Shown here: in pieces, positions 43,326-54,749 of the stretch
Numbering within the stretch: position 1 is the stretch's first letter
How the letters are laid out: each line of letters opens with the position of its first letter
Source: Amblyornis subalaris
Lineage: Eukaryota > Chordata > Aves > Passeriformes > Ptilonorhynchidae
Direction of reading: 5' to 3'
Length of the DNA: 64,000 nucleotides
Assembly (NCBI GenBank): GCA_018881555.1
Contig: JACAXG010000303.1
Coordinates: forward strand, 245,635 to 309,634
The notes under the pieces: generated by a model
The model's input: the letters and a program-made list of their open reading frames with translations, nothing else
The model's database searches: none
Told to the model about the DNA's origin: nothing
Made by a program: the position numbers and the translations under genes

Positions 43326-46190
43326 ATCACAGACTCATCAAGGCTGATGATTCTTCAAGATGAACTAGTCCAGTCGTCAACCTAGCATCACCATAATCAC
43401 CCTTAAACCATATCTGCAAGGGGCACATCCAGCCTCTTGAACACTTCGAGAGACAGTGATTCCACCACCTCCCTGGGTAACTTACTCCAATGCCTGACCA
43501 CTCTTTCAGTGAAAAAAATTTTTTTTAATATTCAGTCTGAACATCCCCTGCTACAACTTAATCCTATTTCCTCTCATCCTTTCATTTGGGACATAGCAGG
43601 AGAGACAAAATCCTCCTTCACTACAACCTCCTCTCAGGTAGTTGTAGAGAGCAATCATCCTTTTCTCCCAACTGAACATCCCCAGCTCCTTCAGATGCTC
43701 CTCGTAAGACTAGTGCTCCAGAACCATCAGCTGTGTTGCCCTTCTCTGGACTCACTCCAGCACCTCAATGTCCTTCTTGTGGAGGTCCAAACCCAACACC
43801 TGAGGCAGGGCCTCACCAGTGCTGAGTACAGGGACACTGGGACAGGTCACTGCCCTGGTCCTGCTGGTCACACTATTGCTGATACAGGCCAAGTTGCCAT
43901 TGGCCTTCTCGGCCACCTGGGCACATGCTGGCTCACGTTCAGCTGCCTGTCAAACAGCACCCCAAGTTTCTTTGTGCCAAGCAGCTCTTGAGCCACCTCA
44001 GCCCCAAACCTCCATGGGGCTGCTGCGACCCAAGCAGGCAGGACCTGGCATTTTGCCTGATTGAACCTCCTGCAGTTGTCTTCAGCCCATTGATCCAGCC
44101 TGTCCAGGTCTCTCTGCAGAGCTTTCCTATGCTCGAGCAGACCAACATTCCACATATCTTGCTGTCATCTGTGAACTGACTGAGGGCGCACTCCATCCCC
44201 TCATCCAGACCGTTGATGCAAGTGTTAGGCAGGCCCCAGTACCGAGCTCTGGGGAACACCACCAGAGAATGGCTGCCAGCCGGATGCAGCTCCATTCACC
44301 ACCACTCTCTGGGCCCTGCCAACCAGCCAATTTTTAACTCAGTGAGCAGTGCACCCCTCCAAGCCACAGGCAGCCACTTTCTCCCAGGGAGTTCTGTAGG
44401 AAACAAGGTCAAAGATTTTACTAAAATCCCGATAGACAACACCCACAACCTGTCCCTCATCCACTGGGCAGGTCACCTGGTCATAAAAGGAGATCAGGCT
44501 GGTCAAGCAGGACCTGCCTTTCAGGAAGCCATGCGGGCTGGCCCTGATCCCCTGGTTGTTCTGCACGTGCTGTGTGATGGCACTGAAGATGGTCTGCTCC
44601 GTGACCTCTCCAGTACCAAAGTCAGGCTGACAGTCCTGTAGTTCCCTGGATTGTCCTTTGAACCCTTCTTGTAGATGGGCATTATATCTCACAGAATCAT
44701 GGAATCAATTAGGTTGGAAAAGACCTTTTGACATCACTGAGTCCAGCCTATGACGTAACACCACCTTATTAACTAGACCATGGCACTCAGTGCCACATCC
44801 AGTCTTTTCTTAAACACCTCCAGGGACGGTGACTCCACCACCTCCCTGGACAGCCCAATCCAGTGCCAGATCTCTCTTTCTGTGAAGAACTTTTTCCTAA
44901 TGTCCAGCCTAAATTTGCTAATTTCCAGTCAACTGGGACCTCGTGTTTAACCATGACTCCTGGTAGGTTATTAACCAGCTCCCTCAGGTGCATCCCATCT
45001 GGGCCAGTAGACCTGTGAGTCTCTAATTGGCATAGCAGATTACTAACCATTTCCTCCTGAAAAAAGGCATCTTACCTCAGCTCCCTGTCTCCAACTTCCA
45101 GCTCTGGGAGCTGAGAATCCTGAGGACAACTGGTTTTGGTATAAAAGACTGAGGCAAAGAAGGTGTTAAGTATCTCAGCCTTTTCTCATCCACTGACACT
45201 AAGTTTCCCTCTGCATCCAGCAAAGGATGGAGACTCTCTTTAGCCCTCCTTTTGCTGTCAATGTATTTATTGAAACCTTTTTTTTGTCTTTAACTGCAGT
45301 GGCCAAAGTAAATTCCAGTTTGGCTTTGCACTCTTTAATTTTGTCCCTACATAACATTGCAACATCCTTGTAGTCCCCCTAAGTTACCCGTCTCTCCTTC
45401 CAGAGATACTATACTCTCTTTTTTCCCTCTGAGTTCCAGCTCAAGTTCTCTGTTTCACCAGGCCAGTCTTTTTGCCTGCTGGTTTGTCTTAGGGCACATG
45501 GGGACAGCCTGTTCCTGTACCTTTAAGATTTCCTTTTTAAAGCATGTCCAGCCTTCCTGGACTCCTTTGCCCTTCAAGACTGACTCCCACAGAACTCTGT
45601 CAATCAATCTCCTAAACAGGCCAAAGTCTGCCTTCTGGAAGGCCAAGGTAGCAGTTCTGCTGGCACTCCTGACTTCACCCAGAATTGAAGACTATAATTT
45701 CATGACTGCTCAGCCCTAGACTGCTGGCTTCCGACCAGCACATTTCCTATCTACCCCTCAACCTCTCTCTGTTCATAACAGGTCCAGTGGGGCCCCTCCC
45801 CTGATATGGTCACTTACCAGCTGTGTCAGGAAGTTTTACTCCACACACTCTAGGAACTCCCTGGACTGCTTCCTCAATGCTTTGCTGTCCTTCTAGTTTC
45901 ACTTCTGTGAAATCCCCCATGAGTACAAGGGTGGCAATTGTGAGATTTCTGCCAGCCTCCTATAGAAGGAATCATCTGCCTATTCATCCTGGCTAGGTGG
46001 TCCGTAACAGATTCCTACCAGGACATCTGCTCTGCTGACCTTTCCATGATCTTTACCCCAGAGGCACTGAACCAGTCATTGTCATCATGGGTTTCAATCC
46101 AATCTAAATAATCCCTAACAAACAGTGCTACCCCACTACTTCTCCTGCTTCACCTATGTCTTCTGAAGATCTTATAGCCACCCAAGAAAG
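43326..46190 (-). mobile_element. CR1 LINE, long but degenerate, minus strand
   Basis: CR1 is a non-LTR retrotransposon of birds and reptiles whose ORF2 encodes endonuclease and reverse transcriptase. Read on the minus strand from 46190 downward: endonuclease-like segment (FRRH...GVALFVRDYLDW near 46.1 kb, then VGICYGPP and VLMGDF), a linker, the RT start (GPDGMHLREL at about 44.97 kb, [10 protein letters not shown]), GFLKGRSCLTSLISFYDQVT with DFSKIFD (44.4-44.6 kb), INGLDEGMECALSQFTDDSK with an FTDD catalytic box (about 44.2 kb), and the 3' UTR ending near 43326. Many stops and frameshifts are present, so it is inactive. A second CR1 is inserted at about 44688-44912. Confidence 0.88.
44688..44912 (-). 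mobile_element. Second CR1 3' fragment nested in the first
   Basis: Starts TCACAGAATCATGGAATCA and runs through the CR1 3' UTR (GTTGGAAAAGACC, CACCTCCAGGGA..GTGACTCCACC). It separates VDWKLAN from the MPIYKKG portion of the outer CR1 RT, so it was inserted later, in the same orientation. Confidence 0.82.
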
Positions 46191-46210
46191 AAAGTAAAAT
46201 TTCACCCATT

Positions 46211-46230
46211 GCAAAAAAAAAAAAAAAAAA
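46211..46230. repeat. Poly(A) run
   Basis: Eighteen or so A residues just beyond the 5' limit of the CR1 homology. Confidence 0.8.
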
Positions 46231-46609
46231 TTTCTCCTGGCAAACGTTATATGTAAATCCTGCTTGGCGTATTAGGCTGTTGTGAGACTAACTAGGCATC
46301 AAGCTTGCTTGAGCAACTCCTTCTCCTACACAATACCCATTCTGTGAATTCCCAGAAGTCTTCAGCCATCACACTGATGACCCGTTCTATCTTCAGACCA
46401 AAAACCCCCATACCTTTCTCATGTATTTAAAACAATCAGTTTGGGAAAAAAACTACAGCAAAGGGAGTGGGCACAGGAATGCCAGTTGTTAAGAGTATTA
46501 CGTTTTTCATACGGACAGCAGGTACATCCTCTATGGAACACCACCATGTACTCACTGTGTGTCTTCCTGCAGGGATAACTGCACTCTTCATTATGCAAGG
46601 ATGTGAAAG

Positions 46610-46678
46610 GGACTGAGCTGGGTCAGACCAAAGGTCTATCTAGAAAAACCGTCCTATTTCTAGTAAGGTTGGTGAATG
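46610..46678 (+). repeat. Possible ancient amniote interspersed repeat
   Basis: GAGCTGGGTCAGACCAAAGG followed by TCTATCTAG resembles a repeat that is abundant in turtles and crocodilians (phrase GGTCAGACCAAAGGTCCATC). Assigned from recall of the family; a RepeatMasker run would settle it. Confidence 0.45.
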
Positions 46679-49190
46679 AGGATGTGCAGGAGGAAAGCAG
46701 GACACAGCACAAGCCTTCCCTTGTAGACTCTCCTGCTTTCAGCCAGCAAGTCATATACATTTAAAGTTAACACTGCAGCAGAGAAGTTTGGTTTAGCTCC
46801 TTAGAGTTTGTCTGATCCCTTTGTGATACACTTACATTTTTCCTCTTTGCAAAATCCAGCGACCGTGAATCCTACCTGTTTATTTTGTGTTGGCACAGTA
46901 ATTTCTTCTGTTTGTTTTACTGGCTGCCTAAACACATCCCTGCTTCCCAGACTGCAAATTATAGCGAATAGTATAGTGTCACCTTTTTGATTAGCATCAC
47001 TGACCTTAAAATGGTTTCAAGGAACAGTAAGAATGTTGTGTGCTTCTTATATATTTGGTTCAGATTTGTCAAAAGGGTGTGTTCATGTTTTAATTTGTAA
47101 TTTGGTTTGACAGAGAAAGATTAGGGCTGAACAGTAAGTTACATGTGAAATAGATTGGACCTGTTTCACAGAAAGCAAGGAGGAACTGCCAGTATTGCCT
47201 GTCCCTCAAACAAAACAGACCATTTCACAGACCAGGAAGCAGCAGAACATTTTGCACATTTTGCAAGGTCCAAACAGCTTGGCATTTGCCTGAAGCCATT
47301 AAAACATCTCGTTTCTCCATGCCAAGGCTGATAGACATGCTGAGCTGGGATTTGCTGAAGGATGGTGTCAGACTCAGGGTTGGCCAGACTTTAAAAGAAA
47401 TATTGTGCAGCTAACATCCTTCTCTTGATCCAAAACTGATTTACAGCAGTAAGTTTCTACCTTTTCTGCCTTCCTGTACAACTGTGCTCTGTGGTATGAG
47501 AGCCACTATGAAGAGGATAGCAGTAACTCTATGATAGGGCATGGAAAAGGGGAGAGAAGCAAGAGAATGGTATGTCCTTCCTCCTCACTGGCCCTTTATA
47601 TATGTAAAACCTAATTCTTAAAATAGATCCTTTCTCACAGAAAAGGAGTACAATAAGAGTATGGTATTTTACACTCCTAATAAGGACATGAGAGGAACAG
47701 GCAGTATAGCTGTCGGCAGTGTTGCCCTTCACATATCCAGCCATGTCCTTTCGGAGATGTTTTGTGAGTTCCTGCTGATGCGCGTTCTGTAAGCACTACC
47801 AGAACTTTATGGACAAGTTTAAAAATTTGCATCAAACTATAGACATACTTGAGCTCTGACGTCAGCAAATTTACAGAAGCTTGACTGCAAGTGGATACAA
47901 GAAGTGCAAAATATCCCTTTGGATCATGATTCATACTCACTTCTGTTATTCACAGGAGTACTCAGAGCAATTTTATCTAAATTGTCCTGATAAGCATTCA
48001 GATACTGTGGTGACAAATGTGGGATGGATGGATGGATGAACTGCACAATGTTACTAATAGCAAATATAAGCATTTGTAACTTGCTTTCTAAACCCAAGAT
48101 TACCATGCAACCTCAACATCCTCATAGATGCAAAGACCATGATAATTTCAGCTGGCCTTCTCTTGAAATAAGGTTACAAAACCAAGATATTAGACATTAC
48201 CAAGAATTACTTCATAATAACCACAACAGTCTTTTAAAAACACTTACTCATCCTTTTACTCTAGAGGGCAAGAATAACAGCATGGCCCCACTGCTTTTTA
48301 TGTCTTTGGCAGAGCCCAGGAGAGACCAGCTGGACACTGTTGCTTGTCTGCCAAGATAGGGGGTACAACGATATGCACCTCCCCTGGCCTCCCCGCCTGT
48401 CAATTCTGCCCCTCTCTGGAGCAAAGGAAACCAACGCTGACTGCTTGCAAAGGTCTAAACAACTTGCTCTGATAGGCAGTGAAATACTGCATCGTATTGC
48501 TGCCCGCTAATGCTTGTGCTGCTTTGAGAGAGTTAAACCTTTCTGCAGGCATAATTTAACCAACCACTTCCAACCTCAACAGCATGTGAAGATTTTTATA
48601 AAGACGACTCTTGCCTGTTCAGCAAACACTACACCCTGGTTACTAAAAACGTCTACGTAATTGTTTTGGGTAGTTCTGTTACTTAGGCAGGTTTCTGAAG
48701 TGTTAATTGTGATAGCAGTGCTAAATGCACTGAACTGTCTTTTGCATTTATTGAAATTGTGACTCACTGAGCTGACTAAATCTCTGCATGTTTAACTTCA
48801 GAATAAGGGGGCTAAGCTAATGTTTTTCCGAGTAGTATTTGATGAACACATTATTCCACTGCCTACAAAAATCTATAGTAATAATTAGACAAAATTAAGT
48901 ATGAGAATCATTTGTGTGGTGTCTCTCACTGACATAAATATCTCCCACACTCCTCTCTGCATTTCGCTTAGTCTGTTCACCATGCAGAGGGTGAACACCT
49001 TTAAGCAACCATGGCCTCAACATTGTATACTGGACTTCAAGACTGCTGTGTTACTATTTGATCATATTGACATAAAAATAGAACAAATACTGTTATCTCT
49101 TATTTATTGACATTTGCATGACAATTCACCTGAACATAAAATTCCTTATTGCGAATTTCTATAAAATCATAAAAGAGAAAAAAAAAGTAC
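46679..49190. other. Intergenic, no gene seen
   Basis: AT-rich host sequence with a short (GGAT)n at about 48022. No supported gene or RNA. Confidence 0.55.
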
Positions 49191-49195
49191 TCCCC

Positions 49196-49379
49196 TATGG
49201 GACCACGGGCCCCTACTAAAACTGCTAGTGGCAATGGGTTTTTGGTTGAGTGACCATATAAGGAATGAGACGGGTGGCTGAAAGAACGTATATAAACAGC
49301 ATGTTCTCTCAATAAAGTGATTTTGTTCATGCACAGTGTGTTTGCATGCACCGGCAGGGTCCCTGTTACATACATTGAC
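49196..49379 (+). repeat. 5' LTR of the deleted provirus (184 bp)
   Basis: Starts TATGGGACCACGGGCCCC and ends ACATACATTGAC. TATATAAA at 49289-49296, AATAAA at 49311-49316. It is 77 bp shorter than its 3' partner. Confidence 0.88.
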
Positions 49380-49382
49380 AAA

Positions 49383-49400
49383 TGGTGCCTTCGTGTGAGG
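49383..49400 (+). promoter_or_regulatory. Putative primer-binding site
   Basis: TGGTGCCTTCGTGTGAGG follows the LTR by a few bases and has the TGG start expected of a PBS. I cannot match the tRNA with confidence. Confidence 0.45.
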
Positions 49401-49705
49401 AAAAAGTATCTGCCTATCTGCGCAGCCAGTCAGCAAGCCCCCCGAGCTGCTGAAAGGAAGCGGGAAAAGACATCTGCAAGTCCTTCAGCAGGACTGAAGG
49501 TCAGCAGCCGCAGGGAACGAGGGGGTCCGGTGTACCCTGCCCAAAATAGAGACAAGATCCAAGATCTTTGGGAGAAAAAATGGCACCCCGTATTGGGGCA
49601 AAAAATGGATGACTAGTGGTTGCACCGACGGTGAAACTCAACTGAACTTTAACTGAAACGAAGCCAAAACGACCTTTTCCGCAAGACGGGAGGTAGCAGC
49701 TGAGA

Positions 49706-50803
49706 ATGATGGAGAAAGGTATATCCCAGAAACAAAAAGAAGTCTTCGAGACTGTAGAACAGATTTTAAAAAATCAGAAAGATTCTTTGTGGGTCCAAGC
49801 TATGCCCAGTGACGAAGTGTTGACAGAGCTCGTTTCTGTGGGGAAAAAGATTCGAAGCACTCACAGTTCATGTGCAATCGGGAAATTGGGAGAAGGACTA
49901 CACCGCGGACTCCTGCCACACCGAAACCCTCTCCACCCCAACGGAACAATTCTAGTCGTTAAGTTTATCAGGACTATGGGAAAAGACAACCCCTGGGCAC
50001 CCGAATCATTGACCCTGGAGGGAAACGTGGCCTTTTATCCCCCAATTCCACGGGCAGCAGTGGGAAGGCAGGCTGCCACAAAGAAAATGCTTTTTCGGCC
50101 ATTTGCCAGCCTGGCCGGCTGCATGAATGGGAAAACTTACCTTATAGTATCGGGGAGAAACTGTGTTGTTTTGCTTCAGAGAGTGGCGTGGGTGCCCCTT
50201 TTGTTGTTAACTTTTCGGAACATTGGCAACACCTTGTGCAGGTTGTGCGAGTTACAGCTGCCCTGGGAGCGGGTGGGGATGAAAGGCATGGCCGCCATTT
50301 TGAGAGCCGGCGGACCCTGTGCGGACCATCCCAGTCATGCTGCTCCCGCTGCAACCGGGACTCTCTCGTATGTTGCCGCCATCCTGAACCCTTGTTGCTA
50401 TTGCCAATCCTGCCCATGGATGGAGGCATTCTCTTGTAATTTTGGGCGCTTGTACCGTGAGTTGGAACTACTCCGGCCGCAGGGAAGCGCGGCCGCCATT
50501 TTGCGGCGAACACGTGCAGGCCGCCCCACTCAGCCCCACCATACTGGGAACCGGCGAACCATGTGTGGGCTGAGCTGTGCTGCTCCCACTGCAACCAAAG
50601 CTCCCATCTTCTACGATAGTGTCACAGTCTCGGACCCCTTTGGCTTTGTGACACATGGCCGTGGAAAGCGGCAGGCAGCAGGGACAACCAAGCCCACACC
50701 TCGGGCGGGGGCTGCGCCTGCACAGGTGGGCCCGGCGGGAGGGAGACCTGAACATATACCCCTGCGGGAAAGCCGGGAAACCTGTACAATACTTTACTAT
50801 TAA
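49706..50803 (+). CDS. Unassigned 365-codon frame in the gag position
   Basis: Open from MMEKGISQKQKEVFETVEQI to a TAA at 50803. Its place just after the LTR and leader, and the helical lysine-rich start, suggest a gag matrix remnant; I recognise no capsid major homology region or CCHC knuckle. The second half is GC-rich, contains an imperfect internal duplication, and its cysteine- and alanine-rich translation may be an accident of composition. It could be non-coding leader sequence instead. Confidence 0.4.
   Translation: MMEKGISQKQKEVFETVEQILKNQKDSLWVQAMPSDEVLTELVSVGKKIRSTHSSCAIGKLGEGLHRGLLPHRNPLHPNGTILVVKFIRTMGKDNPWAPESLTLEGNVAFYPPIPRAAVGRQAATKKMLFRPFASLAGCMNGKTYLIVSGRNCVVLLQRVAWVPLLLLTFRNIGNTLCRLCELQLPWERVGMKGMAAILRAGGPCADHPSHAAPAATGTLSYVAAILNPCCYCQSCPWMEAFSCNFGRLYRELELLRPQGSAAAILRRTRAGRPTQPHHTGNRRTMCGLSCAAPTATKAPIFYDSVTVSDPFGFVTHGRGKRQAAGTTKPTPRAGAAPAQVGPAGGRPEHIPLRESRETCTILYY
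50291..50503 (+). promoter_or_regulatory. Cluster of YY1-type motifs
   Basis: GCCGCCATTTTG at 50291-50302 and 50492-50503, with a near copy GCCGCCATCCTG at 50375-50386. This matches the known binding word of the transcription factor YY1. The first and last sit in a duplicated segment. Confidence 0.55.
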
Positions 50804-50819
50804 TCCGTAAAATTTATGT

Positions 50820-51820
50820 TTCTTTCAAATACCATTTTAACTAATGAGTCTGAGTTACAGGGAAATTGTTCCACATGAAGAAAAAGAAAAAACAATTTTT
50901 ACCCAGAAACCTGTGAAATTAAAAGAAATCACTATATTCATATGCCATGTTGCAGTTAATGGCAAAGTAAGACATCTGTCTTACTTTAAACTCTCGAAAG
51001 GTATTTGCTTTATCCAAACATTGGGGTCTTTATAAATACAAACTATTATTATTAGAAAATAAGTTTTACCTAATCAAAGAATCATTTTTTATTCTTACTA
51101 AACCTAATTTTACATTTTCATTAAGTAACCTCTGGAAACATAATGTATTTCTACCTGGAAAAGCAATTAATATAGTTAATAATTCTAAATATGTTGTTTA
51201 TATTATAACATTAATGCACAGAATTTTTATAAAGGAATTTATCCATAAGATATTATTTGATATTATGCATATGCATTCCTTTAGTTGTTTACAATTATCC
51301 ATGTTACCATTAACTATACTATTCTGTTACTACATGTATCATTTTAAGGAAGTTTTACCAATTGAAATTAATAGAAGTTTACTTGTAGGTATTTTAGGAA
51401 AACCTTTCCACTCAAGGTTAAGGCCCTGGCCAAGCTTTAACCCTGACTGGACAGGAAAGTAAGCCAACAAACCCAGGTGTTTCTACACTAAAAATATAGT
51501 CAAGTCAGCTTGACTTGTTGATTTGGTCTTCTCAAGAAGCTTGGAAGCCTTACCCAGGAAAGGTCTTCCGAGTACTCACTGTAAGATGGATTTCCACAAC
51601 AATTACGAACACTGGGTAATAGTATTATATTTATAGTATTTTTATTTGGTGTGTAGTTATTGTTTTATTAAATATATTATTTTACTATTCATAATAAGAA
51701 AAGTACATCCTATATTACACATTTTAAAATAAAAAAGGAGGGAGTGATATACCCCCCACGAAAGACTGTAAAAAGTTTTGTAAATTCTTAATTTTTTAAA
51801 TTGCATTATCTTTATTTTGC
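50820..51820 (+). other. AT-rich pol-derived or unassigned interior
   Basis: Strongly AT-rich compared with the preceding kilobase. A possible RNase H echo (NNSKYVVYI near 51190) is too weak to claim. A purine tract AAAAAAGGAGGGAG at about 51730-51744 could be an internal polypurine tract. Confidence 0.3.
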
Positions 51821-52200
51821 CTCATGCGACGCAGGAGAAACAGCTAAGGATACTCACCATCATTTTGCACTAACTTTTACAGCCCTAGGTATCTCCAAAC
51901 AAAATGAATAATAGTCCTACATGTATCTCTCATTCTGTTATCTCCTTTTTTGCCCTGTGGGGGATTCAACACTCCACAGGCATCCCCCATTCACCAACAG
52001 GACAAGCTCTTATTGAGCGGGCACATAATACACTGAAACGTTTACTTGGGCAACAGAAGGGGGGAACACAGGGCCTCACGCCACAGAAGAGGTTATCTGT
52101 ATGTTTTTAATTTTTTCTGATAAAATCCTGGGATCCTACCCTCTTATAACATGGGAAACAGGTTATACTTGTGTTTCCACAGATACAGGTCCTAAGTGAA
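51821..52200 (+). pseudogene. pol: Integrase remnant (core end and C-terminal domain)
   Basis: In successive frames: GETAKDTHHHFALTFTALGI (about 51835-51895), then LWGIQHSTGIPHSPTGQALI (from about 51955) with the catalytic Glu in IERAH, then an ITWETGYTCVSTDTGP segment near 52148-52195. The TDNG catalytic part between the first two is lost or replaced. These parallel the integrase of the 31.5 kb provirus segment by segment. Confidence 0.8.
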
Positions 52201-52301
52201 TACCTGCACGATACATCTGCCCAGTGCAAGAGTGCATCTCATCATCCACATTGACGCTGAGACAGAGATGCCTGTGACGACGGAGAAGAGGAACCTGTAT
52301 T

Positions 52302-52622
52302 GTGTTAACTTTAGTGTGTGGGTGGAAATCCATTGTGTGTGGAAGAAGCGTTGGAGAGAGGACAGGGGACCCATGCTCCCCTTTCGAAAATTTTACATGG
52401 CATAAAATAGTTACGACTTTTTTGACATTTATGTCTCTCCACAACCCTTTCAGAAGCTGGGGAATTATTAGCTGGGTTAAGAATATTATTAAAGTGGAAA
52501 TGTATATTCTAAGAGTGTTATTAATTATAATAATATGTTTGCCTTATTTAATGCAGTATGTGCGGAAACTAATTGATGAATCAATAAAACAAATAATGAT
52601 AGTTAAACAGAAAGGGGGAGAT
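52302..52622 (+). pseudogene. env: Env TM C-terminal remnant
   Basis: The frame ending just past the polypurine tract contains SWGIISWVKNIIKV and then a hydrophobic span ILRVLLIIIICLPYLM, followed by a basic cytoplasmic tail, as at the C-terminus of retroviral TM. SU and the fusion/heptad regions are absent. Confidence 0.6.
52611..52621 (+). promoter_or_regulatory. Polypurine tract of the deleted provirus
   Basis: AAAGGGGGAGA directly before the 3' LTR. Confidence 0.85.
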
Positions 52623-52882
52623 ATGGGACCATGGGCCCCTACTAAAACTGCTAGCAGCAACAGGTTTTTGGTTGACTGACCATATAAGGAATGAGACTGA
52701 TACATAACCCATGTAAGGACTGAAAATGTGTGATTGGTTGAGTGAGCAAAAGAATACCATATAAGGAATGAGATGGGTGGCTGAAAGAATGTATATAAAC
52801 CACATGTTGTCTCAATAAAGTGATTTTGCTCATGCACAGCGTGTTTGCATGCGCCAGCAGGGTCTGTGTTACATACGCCGAC
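52622..52882 (+). repeat. 3' LTR of the deleted provirus (261 bp)
   Basis: Contains two copies of CCATATAAGGAATGAGA at 52680-52696 and 52757-52773, 77 bp apart. TATATAAA at 52792-52799, AATAAA at 52814-52819. Ends ACATACGCCGAC. Confidence 0.9.
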
Positions 52883-52887
52883 TCCCC

Positions 52888-53912
52888 GTTTTCTCACAAG
52901 TCAGATCAGAATGGGGAAAATTCACATGGAGACCCTATAAAGAGCAATCATATATGGCAGACATTACATCTTCATTGTTATTAAAGGGAAAGAATTGCTT
53001 TAAAAATCAAAAAAGGGACTTGAAGCACAAAACTCCCTCACTGGAGTGATCCACACAGCAGATTGCAGAGCTTTGTGCAAGCTTTTGTGGCACATTTGTG
53101 CCTTGCCTCTGAGTACAGGTAAAAGTGATGTCAGCATGTCTTGGTGAAATTCAGTCTTCCCTGGCACTTGCAGTGAGTGTCTGATTACAAGACTGCTCAT
53201 GCTGGAGCAATGGTGATGGAGGAGATGCTGTTCTGCTCTCTTGCAGGCTCAGCTCTGCCTGGTGACTTCAAACGTATTCTCTATCTGATAGGCACTTGTC
53301 CCAGCATCTTGGGGACCAGCAGAGGCAATATGATGGGCATAAATACTCACCTACTTACCCCCTACATGGTGCATTTGGCAGAGCCTGGCCACTGACTGCA
53401 TCCACATACTGCTGAAACTCCACATCCAGCATCACAGAGGTGGTGTGTCATAGCCCCCAGGGCACCATGCCTTGCCCTTTGGATAGCCTTCTGGCCCACT
53501 CAAAGTCCTTCTGAGCTCTGGTGCTTAGCAGTATATGGTCAAAGTGATCTGATTTTGTGGTGCTGGGGCTTGGCACTACCAGCACAGATAAAACAAACAT
53601 GCCTGCCTAAAATATTTACTTGCTCCTGGAACTTTGTTCTGGGGCTAGCCAATGTGACTGACAATTTTTCTAACTGAACAAATGTGGTCATTTTATCCTC
53701 AGTTTGTAGCCTTGGGAAAGGGAAGCCTTAAGACACCAGATAGTTTCTTTTATTTTAGTATTTTTCTAAATACAGTTTCCTTATATTGAAATTCCTTGTG
53801 AGTACTCAGGGAGGGGGGAAAAAAAAGGCTGTTATGTAGATACTGAGTTATCAAAGGGAGAAGTTTGCAGTAGCTGAAGGATGCGTTGCTGGGGCGGTAT
53901 GGGCTGGGGTGG
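52888..53912. other. Intergenic, no gene seen
   Basis: Host sequence between two LTR insertions. No supported gene. Confidence 0.55.
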
Positions 53913-54749
53913 TGTCTTGGAGTGATATATTATGATATATGATCTATTCCGTGATCCTTTGCTTACGCCCAAAAATATTTCCTGTACCTTTAAATCTGGA
54001 GACTGGAGGGCCTAAGTGGGGGGGTGGGTGGGAGTCTTCCTGCTTCTGGGGTGTGTGTGCTTTGAAGCCTCACTGCCCAAGCTTTCTGTGGCTCTGTGCA
54101 GCATGGTTTCTGCGTGGCTGAGTTGGATTTTGGCCCAGGCAAAAATCTTTTTCCTTTCCCTCACTTGGAGAAGCCGGAGTAGCGACTTTTTGGCTGCTGG
54201 GAGGTGAACTGAACAGGCTACTGCTCTGAGACTGGCGGGAAGTGGGGCCACTCCGTCCAGCCCCAAGCCCCGGGGAGCCAAGTCGGGGAGAGAGAGCACA
54301 CCGAAAGGCTCCAGCCCAGCTGTTTCCTCTGCCATGACTGCCGTCGGAGAAGTGGTCCACACCAGGTAGCCACTGAGGTTCCCCCTGTTATTGGAACTGC
54401 TCCGTGGAAGTTCTGCTTCCCTTGGTGCGAAAGCTGGCTCCATCTTGGACCATGTGTTGGGAAACGGGTATTCCTCCAGCACTGCCCCCTCACTCTCCAT
54501 ACATTTTTTGGGTCTTTGTTCCTCTGTGTGTGTGTGTGTGTGTAAGTGGGTTCTGACGGTTTATTGTTTAACAGTTATTTACTTTGTTTTGCTTGCCTTG
54601 TGGGTGGGCATTCTGTTTGTTAATAAACTGGGTTTTTTTCGCTTTCATCTATTCATTTGCTATTGGTGAAAATGGGATTTTTGGAACTCTTTTAGAGAGA
54701 AGGACTCAGTCCAGAGAGTCTTCTCTTAAATTTGTCTCAAACTGAGACA
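53913..54749 (+). mobile_element. ERVL-like solo LTR (837 bp)
   Basis: Starts TGTCTTGG and ends CTCAAACTGAGACA. AATAAA at 54622-54627 and a U5-like tail give plus orientation. Flanks are GGTGG and GGTTG, an imperfect 5-bp duplication. The (TG)n run at about 54523-54543 lies inside. Confidence 0.6.

Larger units (their letters stand above)
49191..52887 (+). mobile_element. Internally deleted endogenous retrovirus
   Basis: LTRs at 49196-49379 and 52622-52882 flanked by TCCCC (49191-49195, 52883-52887; the match extends leftwards to ACTCCCC). Between them lie an unassigned open frame, integrase remnants and an env TM tail. RT and most of pol and env are missing, so the insert is about 3.7 kb. 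Its integrase resembles that of the provirus at 31.5 kb, placing it in a related class II group. Confidence 0.88.

Noticed and set aside
45357..45719. 120-codon plus-strand frame
   Set aside because: Antisense to the CR1 ORF2 region.
51730..51760. Second PPT/LTR start in the deleted provirus
   Set aside because: A purine tract is followed by TATACCCCCC, but no LTR sequence follows; at most an internal purine tract.
54012..54500. 162-codon minus-strand frame
   Set aside because: Lies within a plus-strand solo LTR and has low-complexity Ser/Pro composition.
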